A stretch of DNA of 64,000 nt, taken from Argopecten irradians. Lineage: Eukaryota; Mollusca; Bivalvia; Pectinida; Pectinidae. The stretch is taken from the NCBI RefSeq assembly GCF_041381155.1, contig NC_091146.1, forward strand, positions 1,753,224 through 1,817,223. Reading direction: 5' to 3'. Below are positions 12,126 to 27,577 of the stretch, in pieces. Made by a program: the position numbers and the translations under genes. The notes beneath the pieces are model-generated. The model was not told the DNA's origin, did no database searches, and worked only from the letters and a program-made list of their open reading frames with translations. How positions within the stretch are numbered: position 1 is the stretch's first letter; every line of letters begins with the position of its first letter.

Positions 12126-12788
12126 CTGCAACACCAGATGTGGGGGAGCACTGTTAGCATGGTAACAAGGGGCGATAACTCATACACAAGTGGTGATCGT
12201 AAACATGGAAAGAGTGCTGTTACAAGTCAACAAAATATGTATGCATTAATTGATAAGGCATTTGTTGAAAAAGCATACGGTCTTGTTTTAGATAGGAGAA
12301 TATATCGTACTCTTGATATCCATACTGAATACTCCAGGGGTTACTATCATTATCGCTGATTATCTCGTACATATACTAAAACTGAAGGCAGTCCAGGAGA
12401 AAAAATTATGAGCAGTCAAAGGTCTGCAAAAACATTTTACAGAGAGAGCGACGCCCAATTTCAAAGCCACAGAGTCAACCACAGTGTACCGTATTACGAT
12501 TTCTGTGATGTACAACAAAGGACTAAATTACCTGTTCTGTTGTCTCCAGTTTTACTAGGAGGAAGTTTCATGTAAGGGGTGGATATAACGTCAGTAATAG
12601 TAACCCCTGGAGTATCGATGATGCTTTATCAGTGGAAGTAAAGTAATTTCAGTAAATATAAATCGCCTAAACAAGAAAGAGGGTGGTACATGTAGTTAAG
12701 CTGTTGGGAATTTCCAAAACATAACTGAACATTCCTAAAATTGAGCAAAATAGTGACCCCTCCCCCATCCCCTCATAAAGAGCCCCGC
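12126..12788. other. 3' end of the giant intron, unique part
   Basis: Intronic sequence between the exon 2 acceptor and the 76-bp satellite. It contains the inverted-repeat element annotated separately and no supported coding sequence. A 73-residue plus-strand frame at 12138-12359 overlaps the acceptor region and is not credible. Confidence 0.6.
12322..12622. mobile_element. Inverted-repeat element, about 300 bp, intronic
   Basis: ACTCCAGGGGTTACTATCA at 12331 faces AATAGTAACCCCTGGAGT ending at 12613. The same core (CTCCAGGGGTT, then a CTGGAGGCA/CTGAAGGCA region) appears in the longer inverted-repeat element at 27578-27894, so the two probably belong to related MITE families. No coding sequence. 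Target-site duplication not resolved. Confidence 0.6.
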
Positions 12789-14121
12789 GGTACCACCTAC
12801 ACCCGGTGGTAAAGGACTTACATGTATTACACTGTTACAATGTTAAAACTCACCAGTGATTGACTGTACCACCTACACCCGGTAGTAAAGGACTTACATG
12901 TATTACACTGTTACAATGTTAAATCTCACCAGTGATTGACTGTAACACCTACACCCGGTAGTAAAGGACTTACATGTATTACACTGTTACAATGTTAAAA
13001 CTCACCAGTGATTGACTGTACCACCTACACCCGGTAGTAAAGGACTTACATGTATTACACTGTTACAATGTTAAATCTCACCAGTGATTGACTGTACCAC
13101 CTACACCCGGTGGTAAAGGACTTACATGTATTACACTGTTACAATGTTAAATCTCACCAGTGACTGACTGTACCACCTACACCCGGTAGTAAAGGACTTA
13201 CATGTATTACACTGTTACAATGTTAAATCTCACCAGTGACTGACTGTACCACCTACACCCGGTGGTAAAGGACTTACATGTATTACACAGTTACAATGTT
13301 AAATCTCACCAGTGATTGACTGTACCACCTACACCCGGTAGTAAAGGACTTACATGTATTACACTGTTACAATGTTAAAACTCACCAGTGATTGACTGTA
13401 CCACCTACACCTGGTGGTTAAGGACTTACATGTATTACACTGTTACAATGTTAAAACTCACCAGTGATTGACTGTACCACCTACGCCCGGTGGTAAAGGA
13501 CTTACATGTATTACACTGTTACAATGTTAAATCTCACCAGTGATTGACTGTACCACCTACACCCGGTGGTAAATGACTTACATGTATTACACTGTTACAA
13601 TGTTAAATCTCACCAGTGATTGACTGTACCACCTACACCCGGTAGTAAAGGACTTACATGTATTACACTGTTACAATGTTAAAACTCACCAGTGATTGAC
13701 TGTACCACCTACACCCGGTAGTAAAGGACGTACATGTATTACACTGTTACAATGTTAAAACTCACCAGTGATTGACTGTACCGCCTACACCCGGTAGTAA
13801 AGGACGTACATGTATTACACTGTTACAATGTTAAAACTCACCAGTGATTGACTGTACCATCTACACCCGGTAGTAAAGGACTTACATGTATTACACTGTT
13901 ACAATGTTAAATCTCACCAGTGATTGACTGTACCACCTACGCCCGGTGGTAAAGGACTTACATGTATTACACTGTTACAATGTTAAATCTCACCAGTGAT
14001 TGACTGTACCACCTACACCCGGTGGTAAAGGACTTACATGTATTACACTGTTACAATGTTAAATCTCACCAGTGATTGACTGTACCACCTACACCCGGTA
14101 GTAAAGGACTTACATGTATTA
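12789..14121. repeat. 76-bp satellite, left block (about 17.5 copies)
   Basis: The unit is 76 bp and includes GTACCACCTACACCCGGTAG, TAAAGGACTTACATGTATTA and CTCACCAGTGATTGACT. Copies differ mainly at GGTAGT/GGTGGT and AAATCTC/AAAACTC. The block lies in the intron of the TM2 gene. It is cut in the middle of a unit by the TA-flanked element at 14122 and resumes at 15350. Confidence 0.97.
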
Positions 14122-15349
14122 CAGTCGAGACTGTCTTATGTGACTTTCCAAGGGACCATCAAAAAAAAGTCACATAAGACAAGGAGTCACTTAAGGCAGT
14201 CCAAATTCATCCGCAACATCACTGTACAAAAATCTGTCTTTAATTGTCTGTAAAATTCTTCATTATAAATATATCAATTACCTGATTTTTTAAAAAAATA
14301 AATCAAAAATAATAATTTAAAAAAAAAATGAAAAATTATTTAATTTTTTTTTTAATTAAAAATCATTTAGATCTAGTTATAAATTACAAGCAGACATACA
14401 TTGATGCTTGGTTTTAAACTTTGTTCAAGAAAAAATTCTATCTGGAGGGGGTGCAATTTTGGGTTAAAAATCTCATTTTTTTGCAATTAAAAATTATTTG
14501 TGTGTCATGGTTTTTCAGGCTTGAAAAAAAAATACAAAAATCACACTTGTCAGAAAACAACCAATGCAAAACAATTGCAGATGTTGTGTAAATTAAAAAA
14601 CATTACTACTGTACAGTAGAGGTACCATTTTAAAAACCTGGGCTTTATTTTGCTGAATTTTACAAATCTACTGTACACTGCTACCAAATGGCGGCCATTA
14701 CAGAAGCCCAAGTCGTGTGCATTTGCTTTTACAAGACTTTTTGGTGTTATGAGAAACTTTTGAAGAAAATATAGAGTTTCTGACTATGGGATGACAGTTA
14801 TAATGACTGTTTAATCATATCAAAGAACGAAATTATGTTTGGTCGTAAATGCCATGTACAAAACAAGAAGAGAGTCACCCACGCCAAGCCATAGGATGAT
14901 ACGGTAGGCGAAATAAAACATGCCGATTTATTTAATGTGTTCCGTTATTAATTGTCAATGTTTACCATTGTTTAGTAGGAGAGATATCTGAATGATATCT
15001 AGCCTTTTTAATAGTTTAAGGCAAATTTTTGTGGGAAAAAAACGATCTTTCATGATCCGTCAAAACTGGTTACACAGTAATGTACTCTTATCGTAGTCAA
15101 CAGTCGATGTTTAGTTTGATGTTCACACCTCTTTATCTATCATAATTATGGCCTCAGGCGAATGGAAAGTCGCTCAAGACAGACTTTTTATGATGTTTGG
15201 GTTGTAAAAACATGGTCGCTTGTCACGTAAGACAGGGAGTCGCTGAAAACAGACCCATTATATAGCAAAATACGTTGGGGGGTCTCAAGTAAGGTCACAT
15301 AAGACAGGGAGTCGCTACATACAGGGGGTCGCTCAGACAGTCTCGACTG
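14122..15349. mobile_element. TA-flanked DNA element inserted in the satellite, 1228 bp
   Basis: The ends are perfect 15-bp inverted repeats, CAGTCGAGACTGTCT and its complement. The interrupted 76-bp unit reads through exactly if one TA is removed, so TA was duplicated on insertion (14120-14121 and 15350-15351). Short motifs are iterated near the ends, such as GTCACATAAGACAGGGAGTC. No open frame of note is present, so the element is non-autonomous. A TA duplication fits the Tc1/mariner group, but the terminal sequence is not one I can assign to a family. Confidence 0.9.
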
Positions 15350-18300
15350 TACACTGTTACAATGTTAAATCTCACCAGTGATTGACTGTACCACCTACAC
15401 CCGGTGGTAAAGGACTTACATGTATTACACTGTTACAATGTTAAATCTCACCAGTGATTGACTACCACCTACACCCGGTGGTAAAGGACTTACATGTATT
15501 ACACTGTTACAATGTTAAATCTCACCAGTGATTGACTGTACCACCTACACCCGGTAGTAAAGGACTTACATGTATTACACTGTTACAATGTTAAAACTCA
15601 CCAGTGATTGACTGTACCACCTACACCCGGTGGTAAAGGACTTACATGTATTACACTGTTACAATGTTAAATCTCACCAGTGATTGACTGTACCACCTAC
15701 ACCCGTAGTAAAGGACGTACATGTATTACACTGTTACAATGTTAAATCTCACCAGTGATTGACTGTACCACCTACACCCGGTGGTAAAGGACTTACATGT
15801 ATTACACTGTTACAATGTTAAATCTCACCAGTAATTGACTGTACCACCTACACCCGGTAGTAAAGGACTTACATGTATTACACTGTTACAATGTTAAATC
15901 TCACCAGTGATTGACTGTACCACCTACACCCGGTAGTAAAGGACTTACATGTATTACACTGTTACAATGTTAAAACTCACCACTGATTGACTGTACCACC
16001 TACACCCGGTGGTAAAGGACTTACATATATAACACTGTTACAATGTTAAATCTCACCAGTGATTGACTGTACCACCTACACCCGGTGGTATAGGACTTAC
16101 ATGTATTACACTGTTACAATGTTAAATCTCACCAGTGATTGACTGTACCACCTACACCCGGTGGTATAGGACTTACATGTATTACACTGTTACAATGTTA
16201 AATCTCACCAGTGATTGACTGTACCACCTACACCCGGTAGTAAAGGACTTACATGTATTACACTGTTACAATGTTAAAACTCACCAGTGATTGACTGTAC
16301 CACCTACACCCGGTAGTAAAGGACTTACATGTATTACTCTGTTACAATGTTAAATCTCACCAGTGATTGACTATACCACCTACACCCGGTAGTAAAGGAC
16401 TTACATGTATTACTCTGTTACAATGTTAAATCTCACCAGTGATTGACTGTACCACCTACACCTGGTGGTAAAGGACTTACATGTATTACACTGTTACAAT
16501 GTTAAATCTCACCAGTGATTGACTGTACCACCTACACCCGGTGGTATAGGACTTACATGAATTGCACTGTTACAATGTTAAATCTCACCAGTGATTGACT
16601 GTACCACCTACACCCGGTAGTAAAGGACTTACATGTATTACACTGTTACAATGTTAAATCTCACCAGTGATTGACTGTACCACCTACACCTGGTGGTTAA
16701 GGACTTACATGTATTACACTGTTACAATGTTAAAACTCACCAGTGATTGACTGTACCACCTACACCTGGTGGTAAAGGACTTACATGTATTACACTGTTA
16801 CAATGTTAAATCTCACCAGTGATTGACTGTACCACCTACACCCGGTAGTAAAGGACTTACATGTATTACACTGTTACAATGTTAAATCTCACCAGTGATT
16901 GACTGTACCACCTACACCCGGTAGTAAAGGACTTACATGTATTACACTGTTACAATGTTAAATCTCACCAGTGATTGACTGTACCACCTACACCCGGTAG
17001 TAAAGGACTTACATGTATTACACTGTTACAATGTTAAATCTCACCAGTGATTGACTGTACCACCTAAACCCGGTAGTAAAGGACTTACATGTATTACACT
17101 GTTACAATGTTAAATCTCACCAGTGATTGACTGTACCACCTACACCCGGTAGTAAAGGACTTACATGTATTACACTGTTACAATGTTAAAACTCACCAGT
17201 GATTGACTGTACCACCTACACCCGGTGGTAAAGGACTTACATGTATTACACTGTAACAATGTTAAATCTCACCAGTGATTGACTGTACCACCTACACCCG
17301 TAGTAAAGGACTTACATGTATTACACTGTTACAATGTTAAAACTCACCAGTGATTGACTGTACCACCTACACCCGGTAGTAAAGGACTTACATGTATTAC
17401 ACTGTTACAATGTTAAAACTCACCAGTGATTGACTGTACCACCTACACCCGTAGTAAAGGACTTACATGTATTACACTGTTACAATGTTAAATCTCACCA
17501 GTGATTGACTGTACCACCTACACCCGTAGTAAAGGACTTACATGTATTACACTGTTACAATGTTAAATCTCACCAGTGATTGACTGTACCACCTACACCC
17601 GGTGGTAAAGGACTTACATGTATTACACTGTTACAATGTTAAATCTCACCAGTGATTGACTGTACCACCTACACCCGTAGTAAAGGACTTACATGTATTA
17701 CACTGTTACAATGTTAAATCTCACCAGTGATTGACTGTACCACCTACACCCGGTGGTAAAGGACTTACATGTATTACACTGTTACAATGTTAAATCTCAC
17801 CAGTGATTGACTGTACCACCTACACCCGGTAGTAAAGGACTTACATGTATTACACTGTTACAATGTTAAATCTCACCAGTGATTGACTGTACCACCTACA
17901 CCCGGTGGTAAAGGACTTACATGTATTACACTGTTACAATGTTAAATCTCACCAGTGATTGACGGTACCACCTACACCCGGTAGTAAAGGACTTACATGT
18001 ATTACACTGTTACAATTTTAAACTCACCAGTGATTGACTGTACCACCTACACCCGGTGGTAAAGGACTTACATGTATTACACTGTAACAATGTTAAATCT
18101 CACCAGTGATTGACTGTACCACCTACACCCGTAGTAAAGGACTTACATGTATAACACTGTTACAATGTTAAATCTCACCAGTGATTGACTACCACCTACA
18201 CCCGTAGTAAAGGACTTACATGTATTACACTGTTACAATGTTAAAACTCACCAGTGATTGACTGTACCACCTACACCCGGTGGTAAAGGACTTACATGTA

Positions 18301-21300
18301 TTACACTGTAACAATGTTAAATCTCACCAGTGATTGACTGTACCACCTACACCCGTAGTAAAGGACTTACATGTATTACACTGTTACAATGTTTAAAACT
18401 CACCAGTGATTGACTGTACCACCTACACCCGGTAGTAAAGGACTTACATGTATTACACTGTTACAATGTTAAATCTCACCAGTGATTGACTGTACCACCT
18501 ACACCCGTAGTAAAGGACTTACATGTATTACACTGTTACAATGTTAAATCTCACCAGTGATTGACTGTACCACCTACACCCGGTGGTAAAGGACTTACAT
18601 GTATTACACTGTTACAATGTTAAATCTCACCAGTGATTGACTGTACCACCTACACCCGTAGTAAAGGATTTACATGTATTACACTGTTACAATGTTAAAT
18701 CTCACCAGTGATTGACTGTACCACCTACACCCGTAGTAAAGGACTTACATGTATTACACTGTTACAATGTTAAATCTCACCAGTGATTGACTGTACCACC
18801 TACACCCGGAGGTAAAGGACTTACATGTATTACACTGTTACAATGTTAAATCTCACCAGTGATTGACTGTACCACCTACACCCGGTAGTAAAGGACTTAC
18901 ATGTATTACACTGTTACAATGTTAAAACTCACCAGTGATTGACTGTACCACCTACACCTGGTAGTAAAGGACTTACATGTATTACACTGTTACAATGTTA
19001 AATCTCACCAGTGATTGACTGTACCACCTACACCTGGTAGTAAAGGACTTACATGTATTACACTGTTACAATGTTAAATCTCACCAGTGATTGACTGTAC
19101 CACCTACACCCGGTGGTAAAGGACTTACATGTATTACACTGTTACAATGTTAAAACTCACCAGTGATTGACTGTACCACCTACACCCGGTGGTAAAGGAC
19201 TTACATGTATTACACTGTTACAATGTTAAATCTCACCAGTGATTGACTGTACCACCTACACCCGGTGGTAAAGGACTTACATGTATTACACTGTTACAAT
19301 GTTAAATCTCACCAGTGATTGACTGTACCACCTACACCCGGTAGTAAAGGACTTACATGTATTACACTGTTACAATGTTAAAACTCACCAGTGATTGACT
19401 GTACCACCTACACCCGGTGGTAAAGGACTTACATGTATTACACTGTTACAATGTTAAATCTCACCAGTGATTGACTGTACCACCTACACCCGGTGGTAAA
19501 GGACTTACATGTATTACACTGTTACAATGTTAAATCTCACCAGTGATTGACTGTACCACCTACACCCGGTAGTAAAGGACTTACATGTATTACACTGTTA
19601 CAATGTTAATACTCACCAGTGATTGACTGTACCACCTACACCCGGTGGTAAAGGACTTACATGTATTACACTGTTACAATGTTAAATCTCACCAGTGATT
19701 GACTGTACCACCTACACCCGGTGGTAAAGGACTTACATGTATTACACTGTTACAATGTTAAAACTCACCAGTGATTGACTGTACCACCTACACCCGGTGG
19801 TATAGGACTTACATGTATTACACTGTTACAATGTTAAATCTCACCAGTGATTGACTGTACCACCTACACCCGGTGGTAAAGGACTTACATGTATTACACT
19901 GTTACAATGTTAAATCTCACCAGTGATTGACTGTACCACCTACACCCGGTAGTAAAGGACTTACATGTATTACACTGTTACAATGTTAAATCTCACCAGT
20001 GATTGACTGTACCACCTACACCCGGTGGTAAAGGACTTACATGTATTACACTGTTACGATGTTAAAACTCACCAGTGATTGACTGTACCACCTTCACCCG
20101 GTGGTAAAGGACTTACATGTATTACACTGTTACAATGTTAAATCTCACCAGTGATTGACTGTACCACCTACACCCGGTGGTAAAGGACTTACATGTATTA
20201 CACTGTTACAATGTTAAATCTCACCAGTGATTGACTGTACCACCTACACCCGGTAGTAAAGGACTTACATGTATTACACTGTTACAATGTTAAAACTCAC
20301 CAGTGATTGACTGTACCACCTACACCCGGTGGTAAAGGACTTACATGTATTACACTGTTACAATGTTAAATCTCACCAGTGATTGACTGTACCACCTACA
20401 CCCGGTGGTAAAGGACTTACATGTATTACACTGTTACAATGTTAAATCTCACCAGTGATTGACTGTACCACCTACACCCGGTAGTAAAGGACTTACATGT
20501 ATTACACTGTTACAATGTTAAATCTCACCAGTGATTGACTGTACCACCTACACCCGGTGGTAAAGGACTTACATGTATTACACTGTTACAATGTTAAAAC
20601 TCACCAGTGATTGACTGTACCACCTACACCCGGTGGTAAAGGACTTACATGTATTACACTGTTACAATGTTAAATCTCACCAGTGATTGACTGTACCACC
20701 TACACCCGGTGGTAAAGGACTTACATGTATTACACTGTTACAATGTTAAAACTCACCAGTGATTGACTGTACCACCTACACCCGGTGGTATAGGACTTAC
20801 ATGTATTACACTGTTACAATGTTAAATCTCACCAGTGATTGACTGTACCACCTACACCCGGTGGTAAAGGACTTACATGTATTACACTGTTACAATGTTA
20901 AATCTCACCAGTGATTGACTGTACCACCTACACCCGGTAGTAAAGGACTTACATGTATTACACTGTTACAATGTTAAAACTCACCAGTGATTGACTGTAC
21001 CACCTACACCCGGTGGTAAAGGACTTACATGTATTACACTGTTACAATGTTAAATCTCACCAGTGATTGACTGTACCACCTACACCCGTAGTAAAGGACG
21101 TACATGTATTACACTGTTACAATGTTAAATCTCACCAGTGATTGACTGTACCACCTACACCCGGTGGTAAAGGACTTACATGTATTACACTGTTACAATG
21201 TTAAATCTCACCAGTAATTGACTGTACCACCTACACCCGGTAGTAAAGGACTTACATGTATTACACTGTTACAATGTTAAATCTCACCAGTGATTGACTG

Positions 21301-24300
21301 TACCACCTACACCCGGTAGTAAAGGACTTACATGTATTACACTGTTACAATGTTAAAACTCACCACTGATTGACTGTACCACCTACACCCGGTGGTAAAG
21401 GACTTACATATATAACACTGTTACAATGTTAAATCTCACCAGTGATTGACTGTACCACCTACACCCGGTGGTATAGGACTTACATGTATTACACTGTTAC
21501 AATGTTAAATCTCACCAGTGATTGACTGTACCACCTACACCCGGTGGTATAGGACTTACATGTATTACACTGTTACAATGTTAAATCTCACCAGTGATTG
21601 ACTGTACCACCTACACCCGGTAGTAAAGGACTTACATGTATTACACTGTTACAATGTTAAAACTCACCAGTGATTGACTGTACCACCTACACCCGGTAGT
21701 AAAGGACTTACATGTATTACTCTGTTACAATGTTAAATCTCACCAGTGATTGACTATACCACCTACACCCGATAGTAAAGGACTTACATGTATTACTCTG
21801 TTACAATGTTAAATCTCACCAGTGATTGACTGTACCACCTACACCTGGTGGTAAAGGACTTACATGTATTACACTGTTACAATGTTAAATCTCACCAGTG
21901 ATTGACTGTACCACCTACACCCGGTGGTATAGGACTTACATGAATTGCACTGTTACAATGTTAAATCTCACCAGTGATTGACTGTACCACCTACACCCGG
22001 TAGTAAAGGACTTACATGTATTACACTGTTACAATGTTAAATCTCACCAGTGATTGACTGTACCACCTACACCCGGTAGTAAAGGACTTACATGTATTAC
22101 ACTGTTACAATGTTAAAACTCACCAGTGATTGACTGTACCACCTACACCCGGTGGTAAAGGACTTACATGTATTACACTGTTACAATGTTAAATCTCACC
22201 AGTGATTGACTGTACCACCTACACCCGGTAGTAAAGGACTTACATGTATTACACTGTTACAATGTTAAATCTCACCAGTGATTGACTGTACCACCTACAC
22301 CCGGTAGTAAAGGACTTACATGTATTACACTGTTACAATGTTAAATCTCACCAGTGATTGACTGTACCACCTACACCCGGTAGTAAAGGACTTACATGTA
22401 TTACACTGTTACAATGTTAAATCTCACCAGTGATTGACTGTACCACCTACACCCGGTAGTAAAGGACTTACATGTATTACACTGTTACAATGTTAAAACT
22501 CACCAGTGATTGACTGTACCACCTACACCCGGTAGTAAAGGACTTACATGTATTACACTGTTACAATGTTAAAACTCACCAGTGATTGACTGTACCACCT
22601 ACACCCGGTGGTAAAGGACTTACATGTATTACACTGTTACAATGTTAAATCTCACCAGTGATTGACTGTACCACCTACACCCGTAGTAAAGGACTTACAT
22701 GTATTACACTGTTACAATGTTAAATCTCACCAGTGATTGACTGTACCACCTACACCCGTAGTAAAGGACTTACATGTATTACACTGTTACAATGTTAAAA
22801 CTCACCAGTGATTGACTGTACCACCTACACCCGTAGTAAAGGACTTACATGTATTACACTGTTACAATGTTAAATCTCACCAGTGATTGACTGTACCACC
22901 TACACCCGTAGTAAAGGACTTACATGTATTACACTGTTACAATGTTAAATCTCACCAGTGATTGACTGTACCACCTACACCCGGTGGTAAAGGACTTACA
23001 TGTATTACACTGTTACAATGTTAAATCTCACCAGTGATTGACTGTACCACCTACACCCGTAGTAAAGGACTTACATGTATTACACTGTTACAATGTTAAA
23101 TCTCACCAGTGATTGACTGTACCACCTACACCCGGTGGTAAAGGACTTACATGTATTACACTGTTACAATGTTAAAACTCACCAGTGATTGACTGTACCA
23201 CCTACACCCGGTGGTAAAGGACTTACATGTATTACACTGTTACAATGTTAAATCTCACCAGTGATTGACTGTACCACCTACACCCGTAGTAAAGGACTTA
23301 CATGTATTACACTGTTACAATGTTAAATCTCACCAGTGATTGACTGTACCACCTACACCCGGTGGTAAAGGACTTACATGTATTACACTGTTACAATGTT
23401 AAATCTCACCAGTGATTGACTGTACCACCTACACCCGGTAGTAAAGGACTTACATGTATTACACTGTTACAATTTTAAACTCACCAGTGATTGACTGTAC
23501 CACCTACACCCGGTGGTAAAGGACTTACATGTATTACACTGTAACAATGTTAAATCTCACCAGTGATTGACTGTACCACCTACACCCGTAGTAAAGGACT
23601 TACATGTATAACACTGTTACAATGTTAAATCTCACCAGTGATTGACTACCACCTACACCCGTAGTAAAGGACTTACATGTATTACACTGTTACAATGTTA
23701 AAACTCACCAGTGATTGACTGTACCACCTACACCCGGTGGTAAAGGACTTACATGTATTACACTGTTACAATGTTAAATCTCACCAGTGATTGACTGTAC
23801 CACCTACACCCGTAGTAAAGGACTTACATGTATTACACTGTTACAATGTTAAAACTCACCAGTGATTGACTGTACCACCTACACCCGGTAGTAAAGGACT
23901 TACATGTATTACACTGTTACAATGTTAAATCTCACCAGTGATTGACTGTACCACCTACACCCGTAGTAAAGGACTTTACATGTATTACACTGTTACAATG
24001 TTAAAACTCACCAGTGATTGACTGTACCACCTACACCCGGTGGTAAAGGACTTACATGTATTACACTGTTACAATGTTAAATCTCACCAGTGATTGACTG
24101 TACCACCTACACCCGTAGTAAAGGATTTACATGTATTACACTGTTACAATGTTAAATCTCACCAGTGATTGACTGTACCACCTACACCCGTAGTAAAGGA
24201 CTTACATGTATTACACTGTTACAATGTTAAATCTCACCAGTGATTGACTGTACCACCTACACCCGGAGGTAAAGGACTTACATGTATTACACTGTTACAA

Positions 24301-27139
24301 TGTTAAATCTCACCAGTGATTGACTGTACCACCTACACCCGGTAGTAAAGGACTTACATGTATTACACTGTTACAATGTTAAAACTCACCAGTGATTGAC
24401 TGTACCACCTACACCTGGTAGTAAAGGACTTACATGTATTACACTGTTACAATGTTAAATCTCACCAGTGATTGACTGTACCACCTACACCTGGTAGTAA
24501 AGGACTTACATGTATTACACTGTTACAATGTTAAATCTCACCAGTGATTGACTGTACCACCTACACCCGGTGGTAAAGGACTTACATGTATTACACTGTT
24601 ACAATGTTAAAACTCACCAGTGATTGACTGTACCACCTACACCCGGTGGTAAAGGACTTACATGTATTACACTGTTACAATGTTAAATCTCACCAGTGAT
24701 TGACTGTACCACCTACACCCGGTGGTAAAGGACTTACATGTATTACACTGTTACAATGTTAAATCTCACCAGTGATTGACTGTACCACCTACACCCGGTA
24801 GTAAAGGACTTACATGTATTACACTGTTACAATGTTAAAACTCACCAGTGATTGACTGTACCACCTACACCCGGTGGTAAAGGACTTACATGTATTACAC
24901 TGTTACAATGTTAAATCTCACCAGTGATTGACTGTACCACCTACACCCGGTGGTAAAGGACTTACATGTATTACACTGTTACAATGTTAAATCTCACCAG
25001 TGATTGACTGTACCACCTACACCCGGTAGTAAAGGACTTACATGTATTACACTGTTACAATGTTAAATCTCACCAGTGATTGACTGTACCACCTACACCC
25101 GGTGGTAAAGGACTTACATGTATTACACTGTTACAATGTTAATACTCACCAGTGATTGACTGTACCACCTACACCCGGTGGTAAAGGACTTACATGTATT
25201 ACACTGTTACAATGTTAAATCTCACCAGTGATTGACTGTACCACCTACACCCGGTGGTAAAGGACTTACATGTATTACACTGTTACAATGTTAAAACTCA
25301 CCAGTGATTGACTGTACCACCTACACCCGGTGGTATAGGACTTACATGTATTACACTGTTACAATGTTAAATCTCACCAGTGATTGACTGTACCACCTAC
25401 ACCCGGTGGTAAAGGACTTACATGTATTACACTGTTACAATGTTAAATCTCACCAGTGATTGACTGTACCACCTACACCCGGTAGTAAAGGACTTACATG
25501 TATTACACTGTTACAATGTTAAATCTCACCAGTGATTGACTGTACCACCTACACCCGGTGGTAAAGGACTTACATGTATTACACTGTTACGATGTTAAAA
25601 CTCACCAGTGATTGACTGTACCACCTTCACCCGGTGGTAAAGGACTTACATGTATTACACTGTTACAATGTTAAATCTCACCAGTGATTGACTGTACCAC
25701 CTACACCCGGTGGTAAAGGACTTACATGTATTACACTGTTACAATGTTAAATCTCACCAGTGATTGACTGTACCACCTACACCCGGTAGTAAAGGACTTA
25801 CATGTATTACACTGTTACAATGTTAAAACTCACCAGTGATTGACTGTACCACCTACACCCGGTGGTAAAGGACTTACATGTATTACACTGTTACAATGTT
25901 AAATCTCACCAGTGATTGACTGTACCACCTACACCCGGTGGTAAAGGACTTACATGTATTACACTGTTACAATGTTAAATCTCACCAGTGATTGACTGTA
26001 CCACCTACACCCGGTAGTAAAGGACTTACATGTATTACACTGTTACAATGTTAAATCTCACCAGTGATTGACTGTACCACCTACACCCGGTGGTAAAGGA
26101 CTTACATGTATTACACTGTTACAATGTTAAAACTCACCAGTGATTGACTGTACCACCTACACCCGGTGGTAAAGGACTTACATGTATTACACTGTTACAA
26201 TGTTAAATCTCACCAGTGATTGACTGTACCACCTACACCCGGTGGTAAAGGACTTACATGTATTACACTGTTACAATGTTAAAACTCACCAGTGATTGAC
26301 TGTACCACCTACACCCGGTGGTATAGGACTTACATGTATTACACTGTTACAATGTTAAATCTCACCAGTGATTGACTGTACCACCTACACCCGGTGGTAA
26401 AGGACTTACATGTATTACACTGTTACAATGTTAAATCTCACCAGTGATTGACTGTACCACCTACACCCGGTAGTAAAGGACTTACATGTATTACACTGTT
26501 ACAATGTTAAAACTCACCAGTGATTGACTGTACCACCTACACCCGGTGGTAAAGGACTTACATGTATTACACTGTTACAATGTTAAATCTCACCAGTGAT
26601 TGACTGTACCACCTACACCCGGTAGTAAAGGACTTACATGTATTACACTGTTACAATGTTAAAACTCACCAGTGATTGACTGTACCACCTACACCCGGTA
26701 GTAAAGGACTTACATGTATTACACTGTTACAATGTTAAATCTCACCAGTGATTGACTGTACCACCTACACCCGGTGGTAAAGGACTTACATGTATTACAC
26801 TGTTACAATGTTAAATCTCACCAGTGATTGACTGTACCACCTACACCCGGTGGTAAAGGACTTACATGTATTACACTGTTACAATGTTAAATCTCACCAG
26901 TGATTGACTGTACCACCTACACCCGGTGGTAAAGGACTTACATGTATTACACTGTTACAATGTTAAATCTCACCAGTGATTGACTGTACCACCTACACCC
27001 GGTGGTAAAGGACTTACATGTATTACACTGTTACAATGTTAAATCTCACCAGTGATTGACTGTACCACCTACACCCGGTGGTAAAGGACTTACATGTATT
27101 ACACTGTTACAATGTTAAATCTCACCAGTGATTGACTGT
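15350..27139. repeat. 76-bp satellite, main block (about 155 copies)
   Basis: Same 76-bp unit as the left block, with some units of 74-75 bp (for example ACACCCGTAGT lacking GG or GT). The block carries a large internal duplication: rare variants recur at fixed offsets of 5383 bp on the left (15701/21084, 15831/21214, 16021/21404, 16555/21938) and 5533 bp on the right (20054/25587, 20091/25624). Shorter blocks of 13 units (988 bp) are also repeated (19801/20789 and 25334/26322). Being intronic on the minus strand, it would be transcribed as part of the TM2 pre-mRNA. Confidence 0.96.
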
Positions 27140-27199
27140 TAGTTAGGTGTTTTTGTTTTAAATCAGTGGTTTAAAAATAAACGTCTTCATGCAGATATT

Positions 27200-27355
27200 T
27201 TCACTAGGGCCAGTTCAATGAAGATGGATGTTGTCATACATTATTTGTATTTGGTGGATGGACTGATGAATATACATAACAGTCATGTGATTTATTTTTT
27301 CAGAAAATACGAGATTTGAAAAATGATTAAAAACTAGGGATATTTACTATAAAAC
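27200..27355. mobile_element. Single-arm fragment of the inverted-repeat element seen at 54445
   Basis: The stretch from CAATGAAGATGGATGTTGTC through GATATTTACTATAAAAC matches the left arm of the 957-bp inverted-repeat element at 54445-55401 with scattered differences. Only one arm is present here, so this is a truncated copy. Confidence 0.75.
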
Positions 27356-27577
27356 TGTTGTCCTGTTTACTACTATAACTTCGATAGACAGTTGAGAATA
27401 AGACTAGGTTTTGTGTTTTTATCTTACGTACTTCCTTTAAGCTGTAATTCCATTAGTATTCTGATCTGACCTATCTAACATACCATACCGTGCGACATTG
27501 AAGTGCTATCCCTGTTAATACGGCGCATTATAATCAAGCCATCTACTAATTTACCATCATGACCCGGTCGACAAATA

